NCBI RefSeq assembly: GCF_001659605.2
Contig: NC_035176.2
Coordinates: 19,175,122 to 19,239,121, forward strand
From: Manihot esculenta
Taxonomy: Eukaryota; Streptophyta; Magnoliopsida; Malpighiales; Euphorbiaceae
Length of the DNA stretch: 64,000 bases
Reading direction: 5' to 3'
Shown here: piece by piece, positions 22,701 to 33,458 of the stretch
Layout: every line of letters starts with the position of its first letter
Position numbering within the stretch: position 1 is the stretch's first letter
Position numbers and translations under genes: made by a program
Notes under the pieces: generated by a model
Told to the model about the DNA's origin: nothing
The model's input: only the letters and a program-made list of their open reading frames with translations
The model's database searches: none

Positions 22701-24712
22701 CACATGAGCTAGGAACCCCTGACAACCCCTCCTCAACAACCTATGAGCCTGAAGGGCTGATATCAAACTCCTAGGTGTCCCCCTCCTGTCTCCTCTGAAG
22801 ACACACTCTGACCCATCCTGGTCTCTGAAAAGGACTACCTTGTCCCTGCAGTTCAAGGTAGCATTATACGTAGATAACCAGTCCATCCCTAGAATGACAT
22901 CAAAATCTGTCAACTCTAGAACCACAAGGTCAGCTGGAAGGTATCTACTCTCTATGCACACCGGACTGAACCGATAGACTGACTCTGCCAAAGATGGATC
23001 ACATTTGGGTCCACTGACCCAAAGAGGACACTCTAACTCGGACACCATCAGACCCAACCTCTCTGCGGCTCTAGAAGAAATGAAAGAGTGAGAAGCACCG
23101 GGGTCCATCAAAGCATACACCTCTGAACACCCAATGATGAGATTACCTGACACTACTGTGTTCGAAGTGTCTGCCTCCTGTTGCGTCATGGTGAAAATCC
23201 GTGCTGGAGCTGACGGACCTGCACTTCGGGAACCCATCCCTGATGAAGAGGCTGCCCCTCTTCCTCTACCTCTGCCACTGCTTGGTGGTCAGGCTGAAGC
23301 TGCTGACTGTACGACACTACCTGCGGTCATCTGCTGGGATGGTGTAACCAAAGTCGCCTGAGGACATTCTCGTGCATAATGTCCCTCCTGCCCACATCTA
23401 TAGCAGGCTGTAGATCCTAACAAACAAGCTCCTCTGTGCGGTCTCCCACACCTATTGCAAACTGGAATATCTGTGCCAGAGCTGGAGCCGCTATTCATTC
23501 CCAGACTCGTCTTAATCCTGTTCCAGAACTTGCCTCTCTTTCCTCTGAGTTTATCCCATCTCTTCTTGCTCACACTTGCCGTACTCTGTGAGGAGGAACC
23601 TGGTTTAGCACCAGAAAACTGTGCCTTTGGTTGCTTGACTACTCCCTGACTTATGGCACTGGCCTCCATCTTTCTAGCAGCATCCACAATGGAATGGAAA
23701 CTCTCCTTCTCCGCATGGAGAATCAAGGAGAAATACCTGGGATGAAGCCTCGTGGCATATCTCTTTGCCTTCTTCTGATCCGTATCGTACGCCTGACCCA
23801 CATATGGTAACAATTCCAGGAACTTATCTGTATACTCATCAACGCTCATCTCCTCCGTCTGTCTCTATTGTTCGAACTCCACAACCTTTAGCTCCCTGGA
23901 ACTGTCAGGGAAAGCCCACCCAGCAAATTCATTGGCGAACTCTTCCCATGTCATACTGTCTATTCTGGGGTCCACATAGTTCTTGAACCATTCTCTGGCT
24001 TTCTTGCATTTTAATGTGAACCCTGCCATCTCAATGGCCCTGCTATCATCTGCTCCCAACTCACTTGTTATCATTCTGACTGCACTGAGATACTCAAAGG
24101 GATCATCTCCCGTGTTGAATTTAGGAGCATCCAACTTTAAGTACTCCGTCATCTTCACCTTATTTCCCCTTGAAGAACTGGGTTGTGCTTCAACAACAGG
24201 GGCTGCTGGTTCAGGTGGTGGTGGTGGAGGTATTGTTTCTCTGGATTCAGGCGATGCTGCACTTGGTGAAAAGGTGGGGGTGGATACATGTGATATGGTA
24301 GATAGAAGGAAGGATAGGGCATATATGGCATGTAGGGTGGATATGGGGCAAAGCTGGAGTAATCCGACGTGCCTCCCATCGGATACCCTGGGCCCTGTGG
24401 AAAGGGTGGATAGCCAAACCCCGAGGCCTGTGCGCCTCCCTGGGACTCCCCCATACCTTTTTCTGACCTTCCTATACCCATACGTACATCTCCACTTTGA
24501 TCCTCCTCCATAGCAACTCTCTCTTCTTCTGATCTTCCCCCTCTGCCTATTCCTCTTTTGCTCTCGTCAGAAGACCTTCTCGGGTCTCTTGACGTTCCCT
24601 CCCTGCTTGACCTGTGAGTCCTTGCCCTTGGCAATGCAGGAGGACGAGCAGCTGTACCCTCACTTTCAGGTGGTACTCCAGTCAATCTCGCGGATCGACG
24701 AGTTCCTCGCAT
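19761..24712 (-). pseudogene. TE-C Gag-Pol, broken
   Basis: Reads from ATG 24712 (same [10 protein letters not shown] start) down to a normal stop at 19761. Recognisable parts: Gag; zinc knuckle (CYRCGQEGHYAREC) near 23400; protease DPGAS; RT with FIDD; RNase H; integrase with HHCC and DDE; chromodomain-like tail. Breaks: a one-base loss near 24265 (frameshift in the proline-rich Gag N-terminus), and in-frame stops at 23865-23867, 23289-23291 and 21159-21161. The last stop stands where the relatives have CAG. Apart from these the frame is open, so decay is modest, but the element cannot make a full polyprotein by itself. Confidence 0.92.
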
Positions 24713-24912
24713 CTTAACTCTCTGGAAAACAACACATAACAGAGCACATAAGCAACACATATAAAAGAATGCACATGCATCATGGCATTGCACATCATCA
24801 GATAGACAGGACTAACATCCTATCCTAGTGAACATGTTTTCCTATTGTGCTTGACCCACTAAACCTCTATGAGCCCAACTCTATCTATATAGGTTCGACC
24901 ATGTGAACCTAG
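24713..24912 (-). other. TE-C leader between primer site and gag
   Basis: Non-coding. A polypyrimidine-type acceptor TTTTCCAG (AG at 24723-24722 on the minus strand) lies 10 bases before the gag ATG, as in the other Tekay elements here. Confidence 0.6.
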
Positions 24913-24925
24913 GGCTCTGATACCA
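24913..24925 (-). promoter_or_regulatory. TE-C primer binding site (iMet tRNA)
   Basis: GGCTCTGATACCA on the + strand, the reverse complement of TGGTATCAGAGCC, three bases from the 5' LTR. Confidence 0.92.
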
Positions 24926-24928
24926 ATC

Positions 24929-26164
24929 TGTAACAGCCCGAAAACTGAACTGCTACCGGCACTAGGATCCAGATCGACTTAAGGTCGCCGGGACCCGTAG
25001 TAAGCCTGCTATACTGTCTGTGTACCTGTGAAATCCCATACATGATCATACATTTTCTGTCAAACCATTAAAACTTTTCTTTACTCCAGGGCTTAACCTG
25101 TGCATGCACTATTTCTGTTCTATCAACTCATAATGTTAAGCCTGGTTTTTCATGAACAATAAAAGAAACATACAGAAACTGATCATGTGTCTACAACAAG
25201 GGATTACTCTAACTGATCAAGCACAAGTCTATACATCTTATTCCACAACTACAATCTCTTTACATGTATATGTTCACACTAGCTATTATATAACTCTTCT
25301 TCTTCCATACCCTGCTGCACTCCCTCTGGACTCTGAACCTGCAAACCTGGGGGATAGGGGAGAGGGATGAGCTATACAAGCCCAATGAGCAGAACTATAA
25401 ACCATAATTTGAAAACATGATCTCGTGGAATGCATTACAGCACATCATCTCAGGGATAGACATGACCACCAAAAATCCCAATGAAAGGATGCCTGGCCTA
25501 GCCAGGTCTTATAACCTCAGTCTGCCTGGCCCGGTCAGGTCTTACAACTCTGCCTGCCTGGCCCAGCCAGGTCTTACTATCTCTGCTGCCTGATCTAGTC
25601 AGGTCTTACCTACAGATGGCTGCCTGGCCCGGCCAGGTCTTATAACAGAGCTTGGGCTATTGAAGTCACCTTGGTCTATCCACAGCCTCATATACATCGT
25701 ATTATGCAATGCGTCATCTTCGTGAAACTAATGCAATCATCCTATTATAATCTTATGATGCATGACATATGCTCAAAGCCGTTTAGTTATGAAAAGAGAA
25801 GTTCCACTCACCTCTGGCTGACTCTGTACTAACTCTGCAGGTTCTGAAGCAGTGCTCACTGCTGCTCTCTGGGGTTTCTCTGGTCCGTACCTACACAGGT
25901 GGACTCAAATGAGGGACCAAACTAACTCAAGAACATCTCTAATAAACTCCCCAAAAACCCTCTACAAGATCCCCAAACAATCACATAAAACATGCAAAAG
26001 AAAGCTGGACAGGGCACTTTCGGCGGCAGGTTCGGCGGCAGAAACCCCTCCCCAGAGACGAAACTCATGCATGTTCGGCAGCACCTTCGGCGGCCGAAGG
26101 TCTCGTCCAGAGACGAAACTCACACACTTTCGGCGGCCGAAAGTCCCTTTCTAAACCGAAAGCT
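24929..26164 (-). repeat. TE-C 5' LTR, first segment
   Basis: Matches 17554 to about 18800 of the left LTR. It contains the hairpin units (25491-25640), the small leader exon candidate (25812-25890) and part of the GC palindrome cluster. Broken at 26164 by TE-D, with AAGCT as the left target copy. Confidence 0.92.
25812..25890 (-). other. Candidate leader exon in TE-C LTR
   Basis: On the minus strand a 79-nt stretch sits between an acceptor-like TGTGTAG (AG at 25892-25891) and a donor-like CCAGAG|GTGAGT (GT at 25811-25810). The same pair of signals is found in TE-A, TE-D, TE-E and TE-F. Inference from consensus only. Confidence 0.45.
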
Positions 26165-26342
26165 TGTAATACCCGGCTAGACTCCGGTATCGGAATCCCT
26201 ACCGTCCGGTGGGACCTTGGATGTCGGAAACCTCTAGAAGGGTAAAACTATGATTTTATGAAATGTTTTCATGTATTTCATGTTTTTAAGTAAGAAATTA
26301 AATGAGTTTTTGCATGAAAAAGTCCTTGGAGGAAAACCCAGG

Positions 26343-26412
26343 TTCGGCCGCCGAAAGTCAAGTTCGGCCGCCGAACCTTGCATGCATGCGGAGGCACTTT
26401 CGGCCCCCGAAC
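26343..26412. repeat. GC palindrome cluster, TE-D U3
   Basis: TTCGGCCGCCGAA at 26343 and 26363, and a TTCGGCCCCCGAA variant near 26399, all within 90 bp upstream of the TATA box. Confidence 0.85.
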
Positions 26413-26429
26413 ATGGCCTGGCCAGCCAC

Positions 26430-26437
26430 TATAAAAG
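26430..26437 (+). promoter_or_regulatory. TATA box of TE-D 5' LTR
   Basis: TATAAAAG after GGCCAGCCAC. This puts the transcript start around 26460-26470, so U3 is only about 300 bp and nearly 1.9 kb of the LTR is transcribed leader. The 3' LTR copy is at 33724-33731. Confidence 0.75.
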
Positions 26438-26962
26438 GGACCCTTAGCCGAAATGGGCGAGGTTTTCTCCCATTTTCGGCCACAGCAAGCTTCCGACCTT
26501 CCCTTAGCAAATCTTGTGTTCTTCCTCCAAATCTCTTCCATTTTTCTTGAGTTTTAAACTCACCTTGCAAGTTTTGAACATTTAAACCAAGTTTTGGAGC
26601 TTTGGGAACTCAGGAGCTCATTTTCGTGGATCTCCAAGTTTGAGTCGTCTCCCTCTCGATCTTCAAGAGGTAAGAGCCGATCTTAAGCTCCTTATGTGTT
26701 TTAACTAAGTTTTATGCAAGATCTATGGGTAGAAATGCATGTTAGGGTATATGTTGAGTTTATGGGTTTTGATGCTTTGATGAACAATGTAGCTTGTTTA
26801 TGTGTTGTTAGAAGTGTTGTAGATGGGGTATTTGATAGTTTGAGACCCCTAGGTGTGATGTATGTGAAGTATGCATGTTGTAGATCAAGTTTATGCATGA
26901 TTTATGGTTTTGGAAGGCAGGAGGTTCATTTGAACCAAGTTTCTGCCCGTTTGGCAGAAACC

Positions 26963-27151
26963 AGGTTCGGCAGCCGAAGGGAGTTTCGGCCGCCGAACCC
27001 CTCTTGTGGAGGCAGCATTCGGCTGCCGAAGGTGCCCCCGAAAAGAGACTTTCGTCTCTGTCTGGCACTTTCGGCCGCCGAAGGTGCCGCCGAACCTGCC
27101 TGACTTTCGTCTCTGGAGGGACTTTCGGCCGCCGAACCTGCCGCCGAAAGT
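26963..27151. repeat. GC palindrome cluster, TE-D leader
   Basis: At least five TTCGGCNGCCGAA units plus several CCGCCGAA half units, some overlapping. The overlapping ORFs in several frames here (both strands) are by-products of the repeat. Copy in the 3' LTR at 34257-34445. Confidence 0.85.
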
Positions 27152-27277
27152 GCCCTGTCCAGCCATTTCATGCATGTATTCTTATGGTTAATTTATGATG
27201 TTTTAGGGGGTTTTTGTGGAGTATATTAGAGTCATGTTTAAGTATGTTTGGTCCCTCATTTGAGTCCACCTGTGTAG

Positions 27278-27347
27278 GTTCGGACCCGAGGAACCGAGGA
27301 CCCCAGCAGTGATAGCTGCTTCAGAGTATTGTCAGAGCTAGCCAGAG
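27278..27347 (+). other. Candidate leader exon in TE-D LTR
   Basis: Seventy bases between CCTGTGTAG (AG at 27276-27277) and CCAGAG|GTGAGT (GT at 27348). An upstream donor TTCAAGAG|GTAAGA (GT at 26670) and a downstream acceptor TTGTGCAG (AG at 27867-27868) complete the set. Inference; no transcript data. Confidence 0.45.
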
Positions 27348-27524
27348 GTGAGTAGAATAAACCTAAATTTTTAAATAATGAAATATGAATTTTGAGCATA
27401 ATCCATGCACCATGAATGCCATGTGAATATAATAGGTTGCTTGCATTAGTTCACGAGTATGTTGCATTGCATATTATGTTGTTGATGTGGGTAAATACTG
27501 GATGATCCACTAGTCCTTGATATG

Positions 27525-27705
27525 GAAGTCCAGGGAGCCTTTGACTACGCCCTTGGCACTAGAAAATGGAAGACCAGGGAGCCTTTGACTACGCCCTTGG
27601 CACTATGGAACACCAAGACCAAGTGCCTGATAAGGCCTTGGGGCAGTGTAAGTAATGCTATGTTTAATGGAAGACCAGTGAGCCTCTGACTACGCCGCTG
27701 GCATC
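27525..27705 (+). repeat. Tandem hairpin units, TE-D LTR
   Basis: Units CCAGGGAGCCTTTGACTACG then CCCTTGGCA, two close copies and two diverged ones. Related to the TE-A units (shared CTTTGACTACGCCC). Copy in the 3' LTR at about 34819-34998. Confidence 0.82.
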
Positions 27706-28349
27706 AGGTATGACGATGGGACTAGTTGGTGACAGGTTTACCTTTGATGTGATATGTTTGTGATGTGTTGCATTTCATGAAAGCATGAAATAAAATATAA
27801 TGTTTTTCACTATTCTGCTCACTGGGCTTTATAGCTCACCCCTTTTCCCCTAACCCCCAGTTGTGCAGGTACGGGATAGATAGAGAAGGCAAGAAGAGTA
27901 AAGTCAAATGTATGTAATAGTTAGACTGTGGACATGACGATTGTATCATGATGTAATGAAATAGACCATAGTATGTTATGTAATGAGATATATTGAGGTT
28001 ATAGTTGTGCTTGACCCTATAGATGTTGTTATCCCTTTTGACACATGATCTTAATGTTTAAATGATGTCTATGTAAACCAACTCACCATGTGTTGTATAG
28101 CCCTTTGAGGCTTTGATGAGATCCCACAGAGGGACTATGTTTATGTATATGTTATGGCATGCACAGGTTGAGTTTGGTTCATGTATGAGATGGAAAATTG
28201 TACAGGTTTATGATAGTATGTATGATGTTGATCATGTATGGGATTTACAGGTTTACAGGTTATGTCAGGCTTGCTACGGGTCCCGGCGGCCTTAAGCCGA
28301 TCTGGATCCTAGCGCCGGTAGCGGTCCGAATTTTCGGGACGTTACAGAG

Positions 28350-28362
28350 TGGTATCAGAGCC
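28350..28362 (+). promoter_or_regulatory. TE-D primer binding site (iMet tRNA)
   Basis: TGGTATCAGAGCC three bases after the LTR. Confidence 0.93.
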
Positions 28363-28605
28363 CTAGGTTCATATGGTCGGACCTAGAGTGTCGGGCTCAT
28401 AGAGGTTATGGAAGGTCAAGCACAATAGGAAAGTCATGTCCACTAGGATAGGATGTAGAGTCCTGTCTTGAATGATGATGTGATATGCCATGATAATATG
28501 CATGTGCATAAATGATATGTTATGTATGTGATGAGGGTTCATGTGTGCCCACATGAACCATATGATGCTGATGTTTGTGCTATGTGTGGTTTTTCAGAAA
28601 ACAGG
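28363..28605 (+). other. TE-D leader before gag
   Basis: Non-coding, although the gag frame is open from 28522. A good 3' splice site, GGTTTTTCAG (AG at 28596-28597), ends eight bases before the gag ATG. Confidence 0.6.
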
Positions 28606-31600
28606 ATGAGAGGAACTCGTCGATCTGCAAGATTGACTGGAGTGCCACCTGAGGATGAGGGCATGAGCGCCCGTCCTCCAGCATTGCCTAGGGCAATGTC
28701 TAGCAGGTCCAACAGGGACAGAGTAGCAAGAGACCCTAGAAGGTCTCTGGATCTGGGTAGGAGCAGATCAGTTAGAGGAACAGTTCAGGGAGGCATATCA
28801 GAGGATGTGGGAGATGAGATGGATGTAGAACAGAGGAGGGATGGCAGTTTGGGAGTGAGCATGTCAGAAGAGGGCATGGGAGAATCCCAAGGAGGCACTC
28901 AGGCCTCGGGATTTGTTCAGCCACCACAGTACCCACCTTTTTCACATAATCTCGGATATTCGATGGGAGGTACATCGGATTATCCTAGCTTTAGCCCTTT
29001 TCCCACACAGATGCCATACCCACCATACTACCCACCTTACACACAGTACCCCATGTACCCACCTCCACCATATTATCCACATCCAGCAAACCCTACCTCA
29101 GAAAATGTTGCACCTCCTCCACCCCCAGCAGAACCAGAAACCCAAATACCTCAACCTAGCTCATCTGGAGGGAGCAAGGTGAAGATGACTGACTACATGA
29201 AGCTGGGTGCTCCCCAATATGAAACAGGTGATGACCCGTTTGTGTACCTGGAGAGGGTCAAAACCATAACAGATGAGATAGGGGCTGATGACAGTAGAGC
29301 CATTCAGATGGCTGGGTTCACCCTAAAATGCAAGAAGGCCCGTGAGTGGTTCAAGGCCTATGTGAAGCCAAGGGTGGACAGTCTTTCTTGGGAGGAGTTT
29401 GCCAACGAATTTGCTGGATGGGCTTTCCCTGATAGCTCAAGGGAACAGAAGATGATAGAGTTTGAGCAGCTAAGGCAAACGGATGAGATGAGTATTGATG
29501 AGTACACTGACAGGTTTTTGGAGCTGTTGCCTTATGCTGGGCAGAATCTGGATACAGACCAGAAAAAGTCAAGGAGGTATGTTATGAAGCTCCATTCCAG
29601 GTATTCCTCTTTGATACAGTCGGCAGATAGAGAAAGTTTCCACGCCATAGTGGATATGGCCAGGAGGATGGAGGCAAGTGCTATCATCGAAGGGAGAGTA
29701 AAACAGTCAGTGGCACAGCCTTCTGGTTCTAAGACTCCAAGCTCTTCATCTTTGAGTGCAGCTGCTTCAGGCAGTGTGGCACAGCCAACAGCTCCAGCCA
29801 TGACACAGGCCAGTGGCAGAGGCAGAGGGAGAGGGTCAGCCTCTTCCTCAGCAGGGTTCAGGGGTGAGGGTCCGTCAGCTCCAGCAAGGATCTTCACCAT
29901 GACACAGCAGGAGGCAAACACATCCAACACCGTGGTGTCAGGTAATCTCATCATTGGGTGTTCTGATGTGTATGCATTAATGGACCCGGGTGCATCTCAT
30001 TCTTTTATTGCACCGAGAGCCGTTCAGAGGTTAGGGTTGATGGTCTCTGGGTTAGAGTGTCCCCTATGGGTCAGTGGACCCAAGTGTGACCCGACAGTTG
30101 CAGAGTCAGTCTGCCAGTGTAGTCCAGTTTTTATAGAGGGAAGATGCTTATCCGCCGACCTTGTGGTTCTAGATTTGACAGACTTTGACGTCATTCTAGG
30201 GATGGATTGGCTATCTACCCATGGTGCTACCTTGGACTGCAGAGACAAGGTAGTTAAGTTCAGATGTCAGGATGGGTCAGAGGTCGTCTTCAGAGGAGAC
30301 AAAAGGGGTACACCTAGAGGTCTGATATCAGCTCTTCAGGCTCATAGGTTGCTTAGGAGGGGATGTCAGGGGTTTTTGGCTCATGTGAGAGAGTTAGATA
30401 GTCATGTCAGAGAGCCCGCCTCAGTGCCTGTGGTGAATGAGTTCTTAGATGTTTTCCCAGACGAGCTGCCAGGGTTACCACCTGCTAGGGAGATAGAGTT
30501 CGAGATTGAGTTAATGCCTGGTACCAGACCGATCTCTATCCCTCCCTACAGGATGGCACCAGCTGAATTGAAAGAACTGAAGGAACAGTTGCAAGAGCTG
30601 GTAGATAAGGGTTTCATCCGACCGAGTACTTCACCTTGGGGTGCTCCGGTTTTGTTTGTGAGGAAGAAGGATGGATCCCTCAGACTTTGTATCGACTACA
30701 GACAGTTGAACAAGGTCACTACCAAGAACAAGTACCCTTTGCCGAGGATCGACGATCTATTCGACCAGCTAGCAGGAGCAGGTTGTTTCTCCAAAATAGA
30801 TCTGAGATCAGGGTACCATCAGTTGAGGATAAGGAATGAAGATGTACCGAAGACAGCTTTCAGGACCAGGTATGGGCACTATGAGTTCCTTGTGATGCCG
30901 TTTGGGTTGACCAACGCCCCTGCAGCATTCATGGACCTCATGAACAGAGTATTCAGTCAGTATCTGGATCACTTCGTTATTGTCTTTATAGATGATATCT
31001 TAGTTTATTCCAGAAATGCAGAGGAGCATGCCCATCACCTGAGGACTGTTTTGCAGACCTTGAGAGAGCATGGCTTGTATGCCAAGTTCTCCAAGTGTGA
31101 GTTTTGGCTTAGGAGCATTTCATTCTTGGGGCACATTGTGTCAGAACAGGGTATTGAAGTAGACCCCAAGAAGGTAGAGGCTGTAGCTAACTGGCCTAGA
31201 CCCACCACAGTGACCGAGATCAAGAGTTTTCTGGGTTTAGCAGGTTACTATAGGAGGTTCGTTCAGAACTTCTCAAAGATTGCTGCTCCTATGACCAAAT
31301 TGACAAAGAAGAATCAGAAATTCATATGGACCGATCAGTGTGAGGAAAGCTTTGAGGAGCTTAAGAGGAGGTTGACTTCAGCACCGGTGTTAGCTCTGCC
31401 AAAAAGTGATGATGACTTCTCAGTATATTGTGATGCGTCCCGTGTGGGACTGGGTTGTGTGCTAATGCAAAATGAGAGGGTGATCGCTTATGCTTCTAGG
31501 CAGCTGAAGAAGCATGAGCTGAATTACCCCACACATGACCTAGAGATGGCAGCAGTGATCTTTGCACTCAAGATGTGGAGGCATTACCTTTATGGGGTAA

Positions 31601-33327
31601 AGTGTGAGATCTTCACAGATCATAAGAGCCTGCAGTACATCCTGAGTCAGAGAGAACTGAACTTGAGGCAGAGGAGATGGGTAGAGCTGTTGAGTGACTA
31701 TGATTGCAAGATTCAGTACCATCCGGGTAAGGCGAATGTTGTGGCAGACGCCCTAAGCCGGAAATCACTCGGCAGTCTATCCCACATTTCAGCAGAGAGG
31801 AGGCCGGTGGTGAAGGAGTTCCACAGACTTATGAGTGAGGGGTTACAGTTGGAGTTGTCTGGCACAGGTGCCTTAGTGGCTCAGATGAGAGTGACACCCG
31901 TGTTTCTGGAGCAGGTAGCTCAGAAACAGCATGAGGACCCAGAGTTGGTCAGGATAGCCAGAACGGTTCAGTCAGGCCAGAGTAATGAGTTCAAGTTTGA
32001 TGATAAGGGGATCCTCCGCTACGGGAACAGATTATGTGTGCCAGATGACATTGGTCTGAAGGGAGATATTATGGGGGAAGCCCATAATACCAGGTATAGT
32101 GTTCACCCTGGAGCCACCAAGATGTATCAGGATCTGAAGAGAGTGTATTGGTGGCCAGCTATGAAGAAGGACGTGGCACTGTTCGTGTCAGCCTACGATG
32201 TGTGTCAGAGGGTGAAACTAGAGCATCAGAAGCCGGCTGGAATGTTGAATCCACTACCGATTCCAGAGTGGAAATGGGAGAATATAGCTATGGACTTCGT
32301 AGTGGGGTTACCGGCGACGTCCAACAGATTGGACTCCATATGGGTGATTGTGGACAGACTCACCAAATCTGCTCACTTCATCCCTGTCAGGAGTGGTTAC
32401 TCTGTGGACAAGTTGGCGCAGGTGTACGTAGATGAGATTGTCAGACTGCATGGGGTCCCGGTATCTATAGTGTCAGATAGAGGGCCCCAGTTCACCTCCA
32501 GGTTTTGGCGAAGTCTGCAGAACGCTATGGGTACCAGATTAGACTTCAGTACTGCCTTCCACCCACAGACAGACGGACAGTCAGAGAGGACCATCCAGAC
32601 AATAGAGGATATGCTCAGAATGTGTGTGCTAGATTTTGGCGGTTCTTGGAGGCAGCATCTACCTTTGGTGGAGTTTGCCTACAATAACAGCTATCATGCT
32701 AGCATAGGGATGGCTCCATATGAAGCTTTGTATGGGAGGAAGTGCAGATCACCTATCTGCTGGGAGGAAGTAGGAGAGAGGACTCTTGCGGGTCCGGAGT
32801 TAGTAGAGCTTACCAGCAGGGTGGTACCCATAATCAGAGAGAGGATCAAGACTGCTGCTAGTCGGCAGAAGAGTTATGCAGATATCCGCAGAAGACAGCT
32901 AGAGTTTCAGGAGGGGGATTTGGTTTTGCTCAAGGTGTCTCCTATGAAAGGAGTGGTTCGGTTCGGGAAAAAGGGTAAGTTAGCTCCACGGTACATCGGT
33001 CCTTTCGAGGTGCTTCAGAGGGTCGGTAATGTGTCGTACAAGCTAGACTTGCCTACTTCGATGGAGAGAATCCATCCGGTTTTCCATGTTTCTCTGTTAC
33101 GGAAGTACGTGTCTGATCCGAGCAAGGTTCTTAGCGAGCCTGATGTAGAGATCCAAGAGGATCTCACCTATGTAGAGCAGCCAGTGCGGATTCTTGACAC
33201 TCAGATCAGAAAGTTAAGAAACAAGGAAATCCCAATGGTGAAAGTCCTTTGGAACCACCACAATATTGAAGAATGCACCTGGGAGACACGGGAGTCCATG
33301 CTCCAGCAATACCCCCATCTGTTTTGA
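28606..33327 (+). CDS. TE-D Gag-Pol lacking zinc knuckle
   Basis: An uninterrupted 1573-codon frame from the conserved [10 protein letters not shown] start. Gag domain, protease (D460 in DPGAS), RT (D796-D797 in FIDD), RNase H (D943), integrase (D1230, D1291, E1327; X60/X35 spacing) and chromodomain-like tail are all present. Two oddities: about 85 residues found in TE-F between two ASGS copies, including the whole basic linker and the CCHC knuckle, are missing in frame near 29765-29780; and the first cysteine of the integrase HHCC finger is Tyr (codon 32194-32196). The knuckle binds genomic RNA for packaging, and the HHCC finger supports integrase folding, so autonomous function is doubtful although the frame looks intact. 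It may have been mobilised in trans, or the lesions may postdate insertion. Confidence 0.93.
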   Translation: MRGTRRSARLTGVPPEDEGMSARPPALPRAMSSRSNRDRVARDPRRSLDLGRSRSVRGTVQGGISEDVGDEMDVEQRRDGSLGVSMSEEGMGESQGGTQASGFVQPPQYPPFSHNLGYSMGGTSDYPSFSPFPTQMPYPPYYPPYTQYPMYPPPPYYPHPANPTSENVAPPPPPAEPETQIPQPSSSGGSKVKMTDYMKLGAPQYETGDDPFVYLERVKTITDEIGADDSRAIQMAGFTLKCKKAREWFKAYVKPRVDSLSWEEFANEFAGWAFPDSSREQKMIEFEQLRQTDEMSIDEYTDRFLELLPYAGQNLDTDQKKSRRYVMKLHSRYSSLIQSADRESFHAIVDMARRMEASAIIEGRVKQSVAQPSGSKTPSSSSLSAAASGSVAQPTAPAMTQASGRGRGRGSASSSAGFRGEGPSAPARIFTMTQQEANTSNTVVSGNLIIGCSDVYALMDPGASHSFIAPRAVQRLGLMVSGLECPLWVSGPKCDPTVAESVCQCSPVFIEGRCLSADLVVLDLTDFDVILGMDWLSTHGATLDCRDKVVKFRCQDGSEVVFRGDKRGTPRGLISALQAHRLLRRGCQGFLAHVRELDSHVREPASVPVVNEFLDVFPDELPGLPPAREIEFEIELMPGTRPISIPPYRMAPAELKELKEQLQELVDKGFIRPSTSPWGAPVLFVRKKDGSLRLCIDYRQLNKVTTKNKYPLPRIDDLFDQLAGAGCFSKIDLRSGYHQLRIRNEDVPKTAFRTRYGHYEFLVMPFGLTNAPAAFMDLMNRVFSQYLDHFVIVFIDDILVYSRNAEEHAHHLRTVLQTLREHGLYAKFSKCEFWLRSISFLGHIVSEQGIEVDPKKVEAVANWPRPTTVTEIKSFLGLAGYYRRFVQNFSKIAAPMTKLTKKNQKFIWTDQCEESFEELKRRLTSAPVLALPKSDDDFSVYCDASRVGLGCVLMQNERVIAYASRQLKKHELNYPTHDLEMAAVIFALKMWRHYLYGVKCEIFTDHKSLQYILSQRELNLRQRRWVELLSDYDCKIQYHPGKANVVADALSRKSLGSLSHISAERRPVVKEFHRLMSEGLQLELSGTGALVAQMRVTPVFLEQVAQKQHEDPELVRIARTVQSGQSNEFKFDDKGILRYGNRLCVPDDIGLKGDIMGEAHNTRYSVHPGATKMYQDLKRVYWWPAMKKDVALFVSAYDVCQRVKLEHQKPAGMLNPLPIPEWKWENIAMDFVVGLPATSNRLDSIWVIVDRLTKSAHFIPVRSGYSVDKLAQVYVDEIVRLHGVPVSIVSDRGPQFTSRFWRSLQNAMGTRLDFSTAFHPQTDGQSERTIQTIEDMLRMCVLDFGGSWRQHLPLVEFAYNNSYHASIGMAPYEALYGRKCRSPICWEEVGERTLAGPELVELTSRVVPIIRERIKTAASRQKSYADIRRRQLEFQEGDLVLLKVSPMKGVVRFGKKGKLAPRYIGPFEVLQRVGNVSYKLDLPTSMERIHPVFHVSLLRKYVSDPSKVLSEPDVEIQEDLTYVEQPVRILDTQIRKLRNKEIPMVKVLWNHHNIEECTWETRESMLQQYPHLF

Positions 33328-33421
33328 GGTGAGTGTTAGTTGTTCTATGTGTTGCATGTATGATATATTGTATGCTATGTTGTATGTTATGGTTGATGTC
33401 ATGCTTTGTATGTTAGTTGAG

Positions 33422-33443
33422 GAACATTCGGGGACGAATGTTC
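33422..33443. repeat. 22-bp perfect palindrome before TE-D PPT
   Basis: Arms GAACATTCG and CGAATGTTC with centre GGGA. It ends two bases before the polypurine tract. Confidence 0.88.
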
Positions 33444-33445
33444 TT

Positions 33446-33458
33446 AAGGGGGGGAGAA
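33446..33458 (+). promoter_or_regulatory. TE-D polypurine tract
   Basis: AAGGGGGGGAGAA directly against the 3' LTR. Confidence 0.9.

Larger units (their letters stand above)
26165..28346 (+). repeat. TE-D 5' LTR (2182 bp)
   Basis: Starts TGTAATACCCGGCTAGACTC, ends GGGACGTTACA. In order: U3 palindrome cluster, TATA box (26430), donor-like site (26670), leader palindrome cluster, acceptor-like site (27277), donor-like site (27348), hairpin units, acceptor-like site (27868). Confidence 0.94.

Noticed and set aside
26714..27198. Several overlapping 60-129-codon ORFs in the TE-D LTR (repeated at 34008-34492)
   Set aside because: They lie in the palindrome cluster; residues such as FGGRFGGRK and SAAEGAAE are the repeat read in different frames.
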